Source: JANXQE01 sp035651635
GTDB lineage: Bacteria; Verrucomicrobiota; Verrucomicrobiia; Limisphaerales; UBA8199
Length of the DNA: 26,738 nucleotides
NCBI GenBank assembly: GCA_035651635.1
Contig: DASRFK010000111.1
Coordinates: forward strand, 1-26,738
Direction: 5' to 3'
A program made the translations under genes and the position numbers. The notes beneath the pieces are model-generated. The model searched no databases, was not told the origin of the DNA, and worked only from the letters and a program-made list of their open reading frames with translations. Each line of letters begins with the position of its first letter. The first letter of the stretch is position 1. Below are positions 7,663 to 15,908 of the stretch, one piece after another.

Positions 7663-8217
7663 ATGCTGGCAGTGGCTGAACGTGAACAGTTGCCGGTCGC
7701 TCAAGCCCGCTCCGGGGACCCCGAGGCCTGGGACGTCTTGTACCGGCGCTACCAATTGCCTTTGTATGTTTATGTATATGAGCTGGTTCGAGACGAACAA
7801 GCCAGCCTCGATCTCGTTCAGGAGACCTTTATTAATGCGGCGCGTTACCTTTCAACCCTGCGCGAGGATCAGCGCTTCGGCAGTTGGTTGTTCGGGATCG
7901 CACATCAAAAGGTCATTCAGCGCTGGCGCAAATCCACTCGCGAGCAACTATCCTTTGGGGAGCTGCCTGAGGACGCTCTGCATGAAGACCCGACACCCGA
8001 TGAACTGCTCATCCAACAAGAAGACGAATCGAGGTTTATGGCCCTGCTGAACGAGCTTCCCCCGCCACATCGCTCGGTGCTGCTCCTGCATTATCTGGAG
8101 GGGTTCTCGCTTGAGCAAATCGCCGAAGTCACTGGCACCTCGATCGGCACCGTCAAATCGCGCCTCCATTACGCCCGAAAGTCTCTCCGGAAACTACTCA
8201 ACAGTTTTGAGTTATGA
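7663..8217 (+). CDS. ECF-type RNA polymerase sigma factor
   Basis: A 184-residue sigma-70 family factor of ECF size. Region 2 spans about residues 15-85 (AWDVLYRRYQLPLYVYVYELVRDEQASLDLVQETF, then RFGSWLFGIAHQKVIQRWRK), where it would bind core polymerase and the -10 element. Region 4 is at about 128-180 (LPPPHRSVLLLHYLEGFSLEQIAEVTGTSIGTVKSRLHYARKSLRK), a helix-turn-helix for the -35 element. The region between is acidic. The ATG at 7663 has no clear ribosome-binding site; GTG at 7672 is an alternative. The stop overlaps the ATG of the next gene (ATGA), indicating translational coupling with a probable anti-sigma protein. The target regulon is unknown. Confidence 0.9.
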   Translation: MLAVAEREQLPVAQARSGDPEAWDVLYRRYQLPLYVYVYELVRDEQASLDLVQETFINAARYLSTLREDQRFGSWLFGIAHQKVIQRWRKSTREQLSFGELPEDALHEDPTPDELLIQQEDESRFMALLNELPPPHRSVLLLHYLEGFSLEQIAEVTGTSIGTVKSRLHYARKSLRKLLNSFEL

Positions 8218-8648
8218 AAACACCTCGAGACGCTTTGCTGGAAAAACATGCTCCCATGCAACCGAAGCTGGACGCCTTGCGCCAGGACTTCATCGCCTCG
8301 GTTCCCGACCTGTTGAACCAGCCATCCCGATCACCACGCGCGGGGCCGATTGACTCGAATCGTTCTGCCTGGCGTGACTTCATCTTAGGGCTCCACTGGC
8401 ATTTGGTCGGCCTCTCCGCTGCGTGGGTGATGGTGGGCCTGTTGTGGGTATCAGCGGGAACTCCCGAAAGCCCACCAGTAACCCAGGCAAAATTAGCGCC
8501 GCCCCAGGCTGTCATTCTGGCTTTGAAAGCAAACCGCCGCCAGGTTTTGGAATTCGGCGGGGCGACCGCGGCATCCACGCCTGCCGTTCCGCCGAAGCAG
8601 CCGTCAACGCGCCGAGGTTTGCTGGAAACCAAATGGAATTATTGCTGA
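8214..8648 (+). CDS. Short one-pass membrane protein, probable anti-sigma factor
   Basis: A 144-residue protein that overlaps the sigma-factor stop by 4 nt. The N-terminus (MKTPRDALLEKHAPMQPKLDALRQDF) is charged and helical, and one membrane helix lies at about 59-80 (GLHWHLVGLSAAWVMVGLLWV). The C-terminal part is low-complexity, rich in Pro and Ala. Small proteins beginning MKTPR-x-x-LL and coupled to an ECF sigma gene are, as I recall, recurrent in Verrucomicrobia. The layout (cytosolic N-terminus, one helix) fits an anti-sigma factor, but I see no zinc-binding HxxxCxxC motif, so it would not be a classical ZAS-type anti-sigma. The assignment is inferred mainly from position. Confidence 0.65.
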   Translation: MKTPRDALLEKHAPMQPKLDALRQDFIASVPDLLNQPSRSPRAGPIDSNRSAWRDFILGLHWHLVGLSAAWVMVGLLWVSAGTPESPPVTQAKLAPPQAVILALKANRRQVLEFGGATAASTPAVPPKQPSTRRGLLETKWNYC

Positions 8649-8652
8649 ATTT

Positions 8653-10284
8653 ATGAACTCAGAACAAAAACCGTCCTCGGGCCAGCCCAGCAGTTTCTGG
8701 CGTTCTGGCCGCCCACTCTTTACCTGGCCACGCGTTCGGCGCGGCTTGCTCGCGCTGCTCTGGTTGGCCACCCTGATTGCCTTGTTCTATGCCGAAGAGG
8801 ATTGGCGTGGCCGTCATGCCTGGCGGAATTACTCGCAGCAGCTCCAGGTCCGCGGCACGCCGGTCGGGCTGGCGCCACTGATTCCGAAACCAGTTCCGGA
8901 TGATCAGAATTTCGCCATGACGCCGTTGTTGGCTCCGCTCTTTGATTTCGTTCCCGGAACGCAGCAATGGCGCGACAAGAGCGCTGTCACGGCGGTTCAG
9001 GATCCCCTCCCGGACTACAAAGACGCCAGCGGAAAAGTTAAGGAACACCAGGAAGGCGATTGGGCGCGGGGGCAAAGCATCGATCTGGCGGGGTGGGCAA
9101 ATGCGTATGAGCCGACTATGTCGAAACCAACGGCTTTCACGAATCGTGCCGATGCCGCCAGGGCTCTGCTCGTCGATTTACAGGAATGGACGCTTTTGTT
9201 GAAGGAAATTCAGCGGGCCAGTGAACGCCCTTACGCCCGCTTCAACATCCGCTACGAAGAGGAGAACACCCCCAGTATTCTACTGCCACATCTGGCGGTC
9301 CTGAAGCGCTACGTTCAGGTGCTAAAACTCCGCGCCTCGGCCGAGCTGGCAAACGGCCAAAGCGCCCCGGCATTGGAGGATATCGAACTGGCGATCAAGG
9401 TTGCCAACTCGATCAAGGACGAACCGATCCTGATCTCAACGTTGGTCCGAATGTCCGAACTACAGCTGGTTCTGCAGCCCGTCTGGGAAGGTATGGCTGC
9501 CGGTAGTTGGACCCCGGAACAACTCAAGGATTTGCAACTGAAGCTCTCCGAGTTCGATATTTTGACCGACGCAAGGAGAGCCTTTGACGATGACCGAGGC
9601 GCTCTGGGTAATCCGTGCATTGAATTCGTGCGTAGAGCCCCTTCCCAGCATGCGGACGCCATCGGACTTTTTGACAGTGCGAACACCGGCACAGAGTACG
9701 CGCCATTTGCAGAGGTCTTTCTGCGACTGATCCCAAGCGGCTGGTTTTACCAGGAACAGGTCGAGTACAATCGCATCTACGATCAGTTGGTCATGCCGCT
9801 GATCGATACCAAAAACCGCCTGGTTTCTCCCGAGCTTGCCTCGCACAATCAACACGAATTGCAACAACTCCTCGAAGGAGATCCCCTGACGCTTACTTTG
9901 CATCACCGGTTGTTTGCCCGTCTGCTCGTCCCCGCTGTGTCCAATCTCGCGCCCAAAGTTGCCCGAACACAAACCGCCGTCGACTTGGCCGTTACCGCCT
10001 GCAGCCTGGAAAGATTTCGCCTCGAGAAAGGGCATTATCCTGACGAGCTCAACCTGCTGGTCCCGGCATATCTTGCCAAAGTTCCAAACGACGTGATCGA
10101 TGGCAAACCGCTGCGGTACCGCAAGGAGGGCCAGCGATTTGCCCTCTACTCCGTGGGCTGGAACGCCCAGGACAATGGCGGCCAATTCCCCGGAAAGCCG
10201 GAGGGCGGACGTGAGTTTAAGCGGGGTATCGAGTCCGCGCCGGCCGAAGCCGGCGACTGGGTCTGGCGATATCCCGCCAGCTGA
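8653..10284 (+). CDS. Membrane-anchored protein with GspG-like C-terminal segment
   Basis: A 543-residue protein starting 4 bp after the previous stop, so it is almost certainly in the sigma-factor operon. One membrane helix lies near the N-terminus (about 31-47, GLLALLWLATLIALFYA) after a basic stretch; the rest is predicted outside or periplasmic. The long middle is helical and not recognisable by eye. The C-terminal 110 residues (TAVDLAVTACSLERFRLEKGHYPDEL, YLAKVPNDVIDGKPLRY, FALYSVGWNAQDNGG) strongly resemble the end of GspG-type pseudopilins and of a family of PVC proteins of unknown function. I do not know its job. Linkage with an ECF sigma factor suggests an envelope-stress or surface role. 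Confidence 0.75.
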   Translation: MNSEQKPSSGQPSSFWRSGRPLFTWPRVRRGLLALLWLATLIALFYAEEDWRGRHAWRNYSQQLQVRGTPVGLAPLIPKPVPDDQNFAMTPLLAPLFDFVPGTQQWRDKSAVTAVQDPLPDYKDASGKVKEHQEGDWARGQSIDLAGWANAYEPTMSKPTAFTNRADAARALLVDLQEWTLLLKEIQRASERPYARFNIRYEEENTPSILLPHLAVLKRYVQVLKLRASAELANGQSAPALEDIELAIKVANSIKDEPILISTLVRMSELQLVLQPVWEGMAAGSWTPEQLKDLQLKLSEFDILTDARRAFDDDRGALGNPCIEFVRRAPSQHADAIGLFDSANTGTEYAPFAEVFLRLIPSGWFYQEQVEYNRIYDQLVMPLIDTKNRLVSPELASHNQHELQQLLEGDPLTLTLHHRLFARLLVPAVSNLAPKVARTQTAVDLAVTACSLERFRLEKGHYPDELNLLVPAYLAKVPNDVIDGKPLRYRKEGQRFALYSVGWNAQDNGGQFPGKPEGGREFKRGIESAPAEAGDWVWRYPAS

Positions 10285-10293
10285 TTCTGTTTC

Positions 10294-10411
10294 GAGCGTG
10301 TTTTAAAACATCGGCTTGGGCCTGGGCACTTGGGTTTGGAATCCCGCCTTCCGGCGGTTTTGGCGACGGGCCGCCTAAAGGCGGGACTCCAAACCGAGTT
10401 TAAAACACGCT
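10294..10411. repeat. MITE/REP-like hairpin element, copy 1 (complete)
   Basis: The outer near-perfect inverted repeat is AGCGTGTTTTAAAAC at 10295-10309 against GTTTAAAACACGCT at 10398-10411, one base shorter. Inside it lies a long hairpin: arm 10335-10357 (starting TTTGGAATCCCGCC) pairs with 10371-10393 (ending GGCGGGACTCCAAA) around a 13-nt loop. It starts 9 nt after the stop codon of the 543-residue gene. A second copy lies at 19638. It encodes nothing and could act as a 3' processing or termination structure as well as being mobile or once mobile. Confidence 0.8.
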
Positions 10412-10454
10412 GTAAGGCCCGGACCAAGGGCCACTGCCTGGAGCGGACCGCACT

Positions 10455-10850
10455 TTAAGCTGGGTGTGGAGGAGAGCCCGTTTGGGTCGGGGCACCCGCG
10501 GCGACGTAGGGCAGCCGCAGCCCTTCGCTGATTCCGGCTCCAAGCATTGCACTAAATGTCAAAATCACGTTGCTCCAGAGCAATGCCAAGCCCCAGAGAT
10601 TGAGGACAAATGCCGAGATGAACAGCCAGGCGGCCACCGGCACGCTCACGGCAATCAGATTCGGGTTGACCCATTGGCTGACGAAGCCAATAAGCACGAG
10701 CGCCGCTCCGACCAGAACATTGCTGGCCATCCCCGCTGTTTGGCCATCATAGCCCAGCACAAAGGGCGAAATAAGAATCCAAATTCCAAACGGGATTAGG
10801 ATCCAAGCGCATCCCGCCGTCGTTTGCTTTTTTGCCGTTGTCGAGTCCAT
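10455..10850 (-). CDS. SPW-repeat integral membrane protein
   Basis: A 131-residue protein with four hydrophobic helices in two similar halves: half one around WILIPFGIWILISPFVLGY and ASNVLVGAALVLIGF, half two around VAAWLFISAFVLNLWG and LLWSNVILTFSAMLGAG. The first half matches the SPW repeat (Ser-Pro-Trp, here with SPF) of small bacterial membrane proteins of unknown function. ATG at 10850 has no obvious ribosome-binding site. It is transcribed divergently from the metal ATPase; no functional link between the two is evident. The C-terminal tail is short and Pro-rich. Confidence 0.75.
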   Translation of the reverse strand: MDSTTAKKQTTAGCAWILIPFGIWILISPFVLGYDGQTAGMASNVLVGAALVLIGFVSQWVNPNLIAVSVPVAAWLFISAFVLNLWGLALLWSNVILTFSAMLGAGISEGLRLPYVAAGAPTQTGSPPHPA

Positions 10851-10989
10851 AAGATTTAGAAATTGTCCGAGGCAAGTTTGCCGTAAGCGGTCCCGTTTTC
10901 AAGCCCAGGCTCTCGCGGAGCCTCTTTGCGCGGGGGTGCGCGCTGCTTATGGAGCCCATCGAGCGATTGAGCCGCGAAAGATATCAGTT

Positions 10990-11046
10990 GTTCGAAACTG
11001 CTTCGCCTCCAAAAGCGCCGCACAGCGGCGCACTCCAAAAACTTCG
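10990..11046 (+). repeat. Dispersed GC-rich repeat, copy 2
   Basis: This holds CAAAAGCGCCGCACAGCGGC followed by GCACTCCAAAAACTTCG and aligns with the reverse complement of 7443-7500. It lies in the divergent intergenic region between the SPW-protein and metal-ATPase genes. The GCGCCGC/GCGGCGC core can form a hairpin with a 2-nt spacer. Confidence 0.5.
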
Positions 11047-11104
11047 GAACGCCGACCGCCAGGTCGAGGTTGGACAGGCCGGGGCTTTGGCTTAATGTTG
11101 GGGC

Positions 11105-13447
11105 ATGGCGGCGACCTCGGGGACAACCATTGAAGCTGCGCCAGCGGTCGGGCAGAAACGCGGGCAGGCGACCACCCAACTTGCAATCGAGGGAATGACC
11201 TGCGGAAATTGTGCCCGACACGTCACCGAAGCTCTCCAAGGCGTTTCGGGAGTCCGCAGCGCAATGGTCAGCTTGGACGCCCATCAAGCCACTGTGCGGT
11301 GGGAGCCGCAGCTTGCCCCTCAAGTGACGGCTCTTATCGAAGCCGTTCAGAAGGAAGGCTTCGAGGCGCGCCTGCTGGAAGACACAGCTCGAGATGGCGA
11401 CGCTCATCAAGCTTCGACCTGGGGACTTAACCTGGCGATTGGGCTGCCCGTCACAGCACTGCTTATGCTCGGGGAATGGGGTCTGCAGCTGGCAACTTCT
11501 CGGTGGTTCCAGTGGTGCTCTTTCCTGCTGGCGGGCCTGGTTCAGACCGTAGCCGGTGCGCGTTTCTACCGCGGCGCCTGGTTACAGCTCAAAGCCGGCA
11601 ATTCGAATATGGACACGCTGGTGGCCCTGGGCTCGACCACAGCCTTCGTTTATAGCGCCTGGGCTTTGGCGGCGGGGAACGGAGGGCATCTCTATTTCAT
11701 GGAAGCCGCCGCTATTATCACGCTCATTAGCGCGGGTCACTGGATTGAATCGCGCGTAAGTTCGCGCGCTTCAAGCGCATTGCGCAAATTGCTCGACCTG
11801 GCGCCGGCGGTCGCCCGGCGGCAAAACGCAGACGGAACGGTCAAAGAAGTCGCGGTGAATGAAGTCAATGAAGGGGAGGTAATCCTTTTACGTCCCGGCG
11901 ACCGGATTCCAACCGACGCCATCGTGGAGGAAGGCGCCTCCGCGGTCGATGAGTCGATGCTCACGGGAGAATCGCTGCCGGTCGATAAAGAAGGCGGCAG
12001 CCAGCTCTACACCGGGACGATGAACCTGAACGGCCGGTTGGTCGCGCGGGTGACCGCGACCGGCGAGCAGACCGCGCTGGCTCAGATCGTGGCCGCTGTC
12101 CAACGCGCTCAGAGCAGCCGAGCGTCGATTCAGCGGTTGGGCGACCAGGTCAGCAGCGTGTTTGTGCCCATTGTGGTGGCTATCGCCTTGAGCGCGGCAC
12201 TTTGGTGGGGACTTGCGCCAGCTTCGGCCACCGCCGTGCATCAATGGCTGGGGCGTTTCCTTTGGCATGCGGGCGCCCCGGAGGCCGGAATCGGCGCGGC
12301 GTTTGTCATTGCCGCCTCGGTGCTGATCATCGCCTGTCCGTGCGCCATGGGACTGGCTACCCCGGCGGCAATTATGGCTGGATCGAATGCCGCCGCGCAG
12401 CGGGGCATTCTCATTCGCGACGGCGTGGCGTTGGAAAAAGCCGGTCGTATTACCGGGGTAGTCTTTGACAAAACCGGGACGCTGACGGCCGGCAAACCCA
12501 CGGTTGCGGAGATTGTTGCTTTGGGATCGGTCGATCCGAGCGCCCCGGAATTGGGCGCACCATTGATTCCAGGTTCAAACAAACCCGAGGACCTTGCTTT
12601 GAAGCAACTGGCCGCGGAGCTCGCTCGCCCATCGAGCCACCCGATCAGCCGCGCCATTTCGGGACTCGGCGATACTGCCACGCGCCTGACCAACTGGGAG
12701 GAGATTCACGGTTCCGGAGTGCGAGCCATTATGCAGGAGTCGCGGAGCCATAAGATCGAGGTACGGCTAGGCTCATTGCGCTGGCTGGCCGAAAGCGGCG
12801 TCGACACTTCTACGGGCGCCGATTTCACCAGGAAGTGGTCGAGCGAAGGCGCCACGCTCGTAGGACTTTCCATTGATAGTAAGCTAATGGGTCTGATCGC
12901 GTTACAAGACGCGCTCAAGCCCGGCGCCGCCAACGTGGTGAAGCTGGTTCAAAACTCCGGCCTGAAAGTTTTCCTGGTGACCGGCGACAACGCGCTGACC
13001 GCCGCGAGCGTTGCCGGAAAAGTGGGGATCGAATCGGCCAATGTGTTTGCCGAAGTGCGCCCTGCGCAAAAAGCGGAGTTGATTAAGAAGCTGCAAGGTT
13101 CGGGCGAGCGCGTCGCCTTTGTAGGCGATGGTATCAACGATGCGCCGGCGTTGGAGCAGGCCGACCTGGGTATTGCCGTCAGCCGCGCCAGCGACATCGC
13201 GCGTGAGGCCGCTGACATCATTTTGCTAAAATCCGACATCGAAGCCGTCCCTGAAAGTCTGGGGCTGGCGCGCGCCACTTTGCGAACAATCCACCAAAAT
13301 CTCTTTTGGGCCTTTTTCTATAATGCTTTAGGCATTCCCCTGGCTGCCCTGGGTTTTATGAGCCCGGTTCTCTGCGCCGCGGCAATGGGACTATCCGATC
13401 TGGTAGTGATTGGCAATGCCTTGAGATTGCGCCGCTGGCGGCTGTGA
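11105..13447 (+). CDS. copA: Copper-type heavy-metal P1B ATPase
   Basis: A 780-residue metal-exporting P-type ATPase in the inner membrane. One N-terminal heavy-metal domain carries GMTCGNC (C33, C36). Membrane helices follow, then the actuator motif TGES at 287, the ion-pathway CPC (C411-P412-C413) in IACPCAMGLATPAA, the phosphorylated Asp in DKTGTLT (D455), the P1B-specific SSHP (H512) and GDGINDAP (D675). CPC plus one HMA domain is typical of Cu+ exporters (P1B-1), so copper is the likely substrate; silver is possible. The usual length is 740-830, so the gene is intact. The start at 11105 has only a weak upstream purine stretch. No chaperone or CueR/CsoR regulator gene is adjacent, so its regulator must lie elsewhere. 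It converges on the next gene with a 21-bp gap. Confidence 0.93.
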   Translation: MAATSGTTIEAAPAVGQKRGQATTQLAIEGMTCGNCARHVTEALQGVSGVRSAMVSLDAHQATVRWEPQLAPQVTALIEAVQKEGFEARLLEDTARDGDAHQASTWGLNLAIGLPVTALLMLGEWGLQLATSRWFQWCSFLLAGLVQTVAGARFYRGAWLQLKAGNSNMDTLVALGSTTAFVYSAWALAAGNGGHLYFMEAAAIITLISAGHWIESRVSSRASSALRKLLDLAPAVARRQNADGTVKEVAVNEVNEGEVILLRPGDRIPTDAIVEEGASAVDESMLTGESLPVDKEGGSQLYTGTMNLNGRLVARVTATGEQTALAQIVAAVQRAQSSRASIQRLGDQVSSVFVPIVVAIALSAALWWGLAPASATAVHQWLGRFLWHAGAPEAGIGAAFVIAASVLIIACPCAMGLATPAAIMAGSNAAAQRGILIRDGVALEKAGRITGVVFDKTGTLTAGKPTVAEIVALGSVDPSAPELGAPLIPGSNKPEDLALKQLAAELARPSSHPISRAISGLGDTATRLTNWEEIHGSGVRAIMQESRSHKIEVRLGSLRWLAESGVDTSTGADFTRKWSSEGATLVGLSIDSKLMGLIALQDALKPGAANVVKLVQNSGLKVFLVTGDNALTAASVAGKVGIESANVFAEVRPAQKAELIKKLQGSGERVAFVGDGINDAPALEQADLGIAVSRASDIAREAADIILLKSDIEAVPESLGLARATLRTIHQNLFWAFFYNALGIPLAALGFMSPVLCAAAMGLSDLVVIGNALRLRRWRL

Positions 13448-13468
13448 CCGCTCGTTGATGGGAACCTT

Positions 13469-14371
13469 TCAACGTGGAACTTGCTGACGCCGGGATAGGT
13501 CAGTCTTCAGCGCTTCGAGATATTTCGCCGCTTTTTGGTTTTGGGGATCCAATCGCAAGGTTTCCTGAAACTGGTTCATGGCTTGCTCGGGTTGGTTTAA
13601 TTTGGCGAGGGCGATCCCGAGGTTGAGATGGGCCAGCGGGTAATTCGGGTTGAGCCGTGCTGCTTCGGCAAATTGCTCTTGAGCCGGGCGGAACTCCCCC
13701 TGTAATGCCAGTTCGATCCCCAGCAAGTAATGCGCTTCCCAGAACCCAGGCTGTGTCCGGACAGCCAGTTCGAGTTGCCGCACTGCCTCCGCGCGCCGTC
13801 CAAGCGTGGCCAGCGCCTCGGCTTTCCCGATCTGTATGCGGGCGTTTTCAGGTTCCAACTCGGCCGCCTTTTCAAAATTCCGCAAACCTTCTTCGGCTCG
13901 GCCGCTTTTGGTGAGCAGCCGGCCTTTCTCATCGAGTGCCTCGGCAAGATCCGGACGGAGCGCCAACGCCTCCGTCAGTTCCCGCAACGCCGCGTTGGTT
14001 TTCCCCAGTGCGCCCAGCACTTTGCCCAGGTAATAATGTGGGCCCGGCGCGAAGGGAATCTCGTCTCGAGCCGTTTGCCATTGGCTGGCTGCCTCCGCGA
14101 AGTTGCCAACGTCCTCTTCGAGTTTAGCGAAATCGGCATGGAGGTAATAATCATCGGGCGCTGCTGCCGTAGCTTCGAGATAAACCGCCCGGGCCTCCTC
14201 GAGCCCCCGAGGAGTCAGCCGGGAACGGATGGCCAGGATTGCCTGACGTAAGTCTTCAACTTGAGCAGCATGGCCCGTTTGATTTACAAAAGGCGGTTCC
14301 CCCAGCCGGCGCAGGAGGGTTTCATAAATCCTGCGACGATCCAATCTGTCAGTGCCAGGCCGCGAACGCAT
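13469..14371 (-). CDS. TPR protein: downstream part of a frameshifted SGNH/TPR gene
   Basis: A 300-codon frame with tandem tetratricopeptide repeats from about residue 60 to 290 (for example PHYYLGKVLGALGKTNAALRELTEAL, AHLNLGIALAKLNQPEQAMNQFQETLRLDP). The first codons overlap the preceding gene in another frame and are probably not translated; real coding starts near 14341 at DRRRIYETLLRRLGEPPFVNQ. That segment is the natural continuation of ...LALTDW in the upstream frame, so both frames belong to one protein. TPR arrays bind other proteins; the partner is unknown. The gene ends facing the metal ATPase. Confidence 0.75.
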   Translation of the reverse strand: MRSRPGTDRLDRRRIYETLLRRLGEPPFVNQTGHAAQVEDLRQAILAIRSRLTPRGLEEARAVYLEATAAAPDDYYLHADFAKLEEDVGNFAEAASQWQTARDEIPFAPGPHYYLGKVLGALGKTNAALRELTEALALRPDLAEALDEKGRLLTKSGRAEEGLRNFEKAAELEPENARIQIGKAEALATLGRRAEAVRQLELAVRTQPGFWEAHYLLGIELALQGEFRPAQEQFAEAARLNPNYPLAHLNLGIALAKLNQPEQAMNQFQETLRLDPQNQKAAKYLEALKTDLSRRQQVPR

Positions 14372-15765
14372 TGCTGGAAGGATGGCCAGTTCCGGATATC
14401 AGCTTTTTTAAGGGATTCGGGCAACAGGCTCGTGACCTGCTCTGCCAGGACGCGGGCGATTTTATAATTTCCCTCAAAGTTCAAATGAACATGCTCGAAA
14501 AAGGACTCTTTGCCTGGAATTCCTGGTGCCTCTCCGGCAAACAGAGCCGCCTCCGCGTCCATGAGTAGAACCCCTTCCATCGAATGCTCCTTCCCGACCT
14601 CTCGGATCACCTGGTTAAGCTGGTCATCCGTGCGAAAAGGCAAACTATCGAAATCGCGCGCCAACTGGAAATGGAGTTTGGCTGCGAGGGGATTGGTCAG
14701 AGCCAGCGCACACTGGCCCCACCGGAATTGCAACTCGGCAAACGACACGTCTGATCGAGCGGCTTCCTGGTAATTGCTGATCGCGGCGCTGAAATCGCCG
14801 GCTGCCTGAGCGTAAACTCCTGAATCATAACAGCCCTGCCAGGCCTTCTTTTGCGTCTCCAAAAGGTTCGTATGCGAGGAAGCGAAGGGCGAACAGTCCT
14901 CGAGATTTACCGCCACCGTGCTCAGCACTACTTTGGCCCCCGCTTTGCGCGCGGCTCCCAGGATCGTCTCGAGGTTGGACCGGAAATAGCCGTAAACTTT
15001 GGCTTTGCGGGAGTCGTTCGGCGCCACCTGATGATCCAGAAACATTTTCATGCCACCCCAGGTTTTTTGATTAGGCTGTCGTGCTCCCAGCTGCGAGAGC
15101 AATTGGCCGAGGCGAGTTTTCTTCAACGCAAGGCCAAGTCGAATCGCGCTTAACGGCGGGACCCGCGAGCCGAAAACTGTGCTCGGGCCGAAAGGCCCAA
15201 CAAATTCATTATTGCCCATGTAAACGACCCAGATATCGCCCTGGTACTTGGCGCATTCCCGGGCAATAGGAACGATGGCATGCGAGTTGATGGCCGTCAT
15301 CGCGGTGCAAATCACCTCAAAATCCGTCTGCGGAAAGCGGTCGTGCAGCAGCACTTGAAGGTAGCGACCGAACCCAAACGCCGGCTCGGGGTCTCCCAGC
15401 GCGGCGGACTCGCCCAGGATGAAAATCCGGCAGCCGTTGTTCGGCTTCTCGGCTCTCATAATCAGAGGCGACGGGCTCCGTGCCAGGAGCGGAGGAAAAA
15501 ACTGTAAACCGAACCGGTCGTTCTCAACGAAGACAGGTTTGCCTCGGATCTGCTCGCTCAGGAAAAAAGCAGTCGGGTACCCTACACCCGCTATTCGCAG
15601 GATAAGCTCGACCAAACCCAAACACAGGCACGGCAAAACCACGGCCGCAACCAGTCGAAAAGTCCACTTCCGCGTTGGAGAGAGCCCGGCCGGAGTAGAG
15701 CCTGGTCGGGGGTTTCGCCCTAAATGAGGCGGCGCTTTGGCCTTTTGGCGTTTAGGTTTTGACAC
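14284..15765 (-). CDS. Membrane-anchored SGNH/GDSL-hydrolase-like protein, upstream part of the frameshifted gene
   Basis: A 493-codon frame starting at GTG (15765) behind AAGGTG. There is a basic N-terminus and a membrane anchor at about 36-58 (LVAAVVLPCLCLGLVELIL). An SGNH-type hydrolase domain follows: block I ILGESAALGDPEPAFG (likely nucleophile S120), TAMTAINSH (N160), block III VVYMGNNE (N185/N186), and a block V-like FEHVHLN (E424, H427). Family members normally have Asp at the place of E424. A TPR-like stretch lies near 310-370. After LALTDW the frame runs into 17 or so unrelated residues and stops, while the -1 frame continues correctly. Restoring one G gives a 765-residue protein, the usual form as I recall it in Verrucomicrobia. 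The substrate is unknown; carbohydrate or lipid ester hydrolysis at the envelope is plausible. Confidence 0.78.
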   Translation of the reverse strand: MSKPKRQKAKAPPHLGRNPRPGSTPAGLSPTRKWTFRLVAAVVLPCLCLGLVELILRIAGVGYPTAFFLSEQIRGKPVFVENDRFGLQFFPPLLARSPSPLIMRAEKPNNGCRIFILGESAALGDPEPAFGFGRYLQVLLHDRFPQTDFEVICTAMTAINSHAIVPIARECAKYQGDIWVVYMGNNEFVGPFGPSTVFGSRVPPLSAIRLGLALKKTRLGQLLSQLGARQPNQKTWGGMKMFLDHQVAPNDSRKAKVYGYFRSNLETILGAARKAGAKVVLSTVAVNLEDCSPFASSHTNLLETQKKAWQGCYDSGVYAQAAGDFSAAISNYQEAARSDVSFAELQFRWGQCALALTNPLAAKLHFQLARDFDSLPFRTDDQLNQVIREVGKEHSMEGVLLMDAEAALFAGEAPGIPGKESFFEHVHLNFEGNYKIARVLAEQVTSLLPESLKKADIRNWPSFQQCVRGLALTDWIVAGFMKPSCAGWGNRLL

Positions 15766-15908
15766 CGGGATTCACCTTAGCGAACTGTAACTGGCGCGAA
15801 GAGCCTAAAAAAGAGACCAGGCTCGGCCCCCGATCTGCCATGAATACAATCCCCTTCGGCGGGCGATGATCGCGCAACCTTGATGAAGCTGGCGGCAGCA
15901 CCTACATT

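Noticed and set aside
9460..10185. 241-codon open frame on the minus strand
   Set aside because: It is antisense to the well-supported 543-residue protein and shows no domain pattern of its own.
13448..13468. Possible terminator between the converging metal-ATPase and TPR genes
   Set aside because: The 21-bp gap has no stem-loop of convincing length and no T-run.
13730..14251. 173-codon open frame on the plus strand opposite the TPR gene
   Set aside because: The minus-strand TPR repeats are unmistakable; this frame is their complement.
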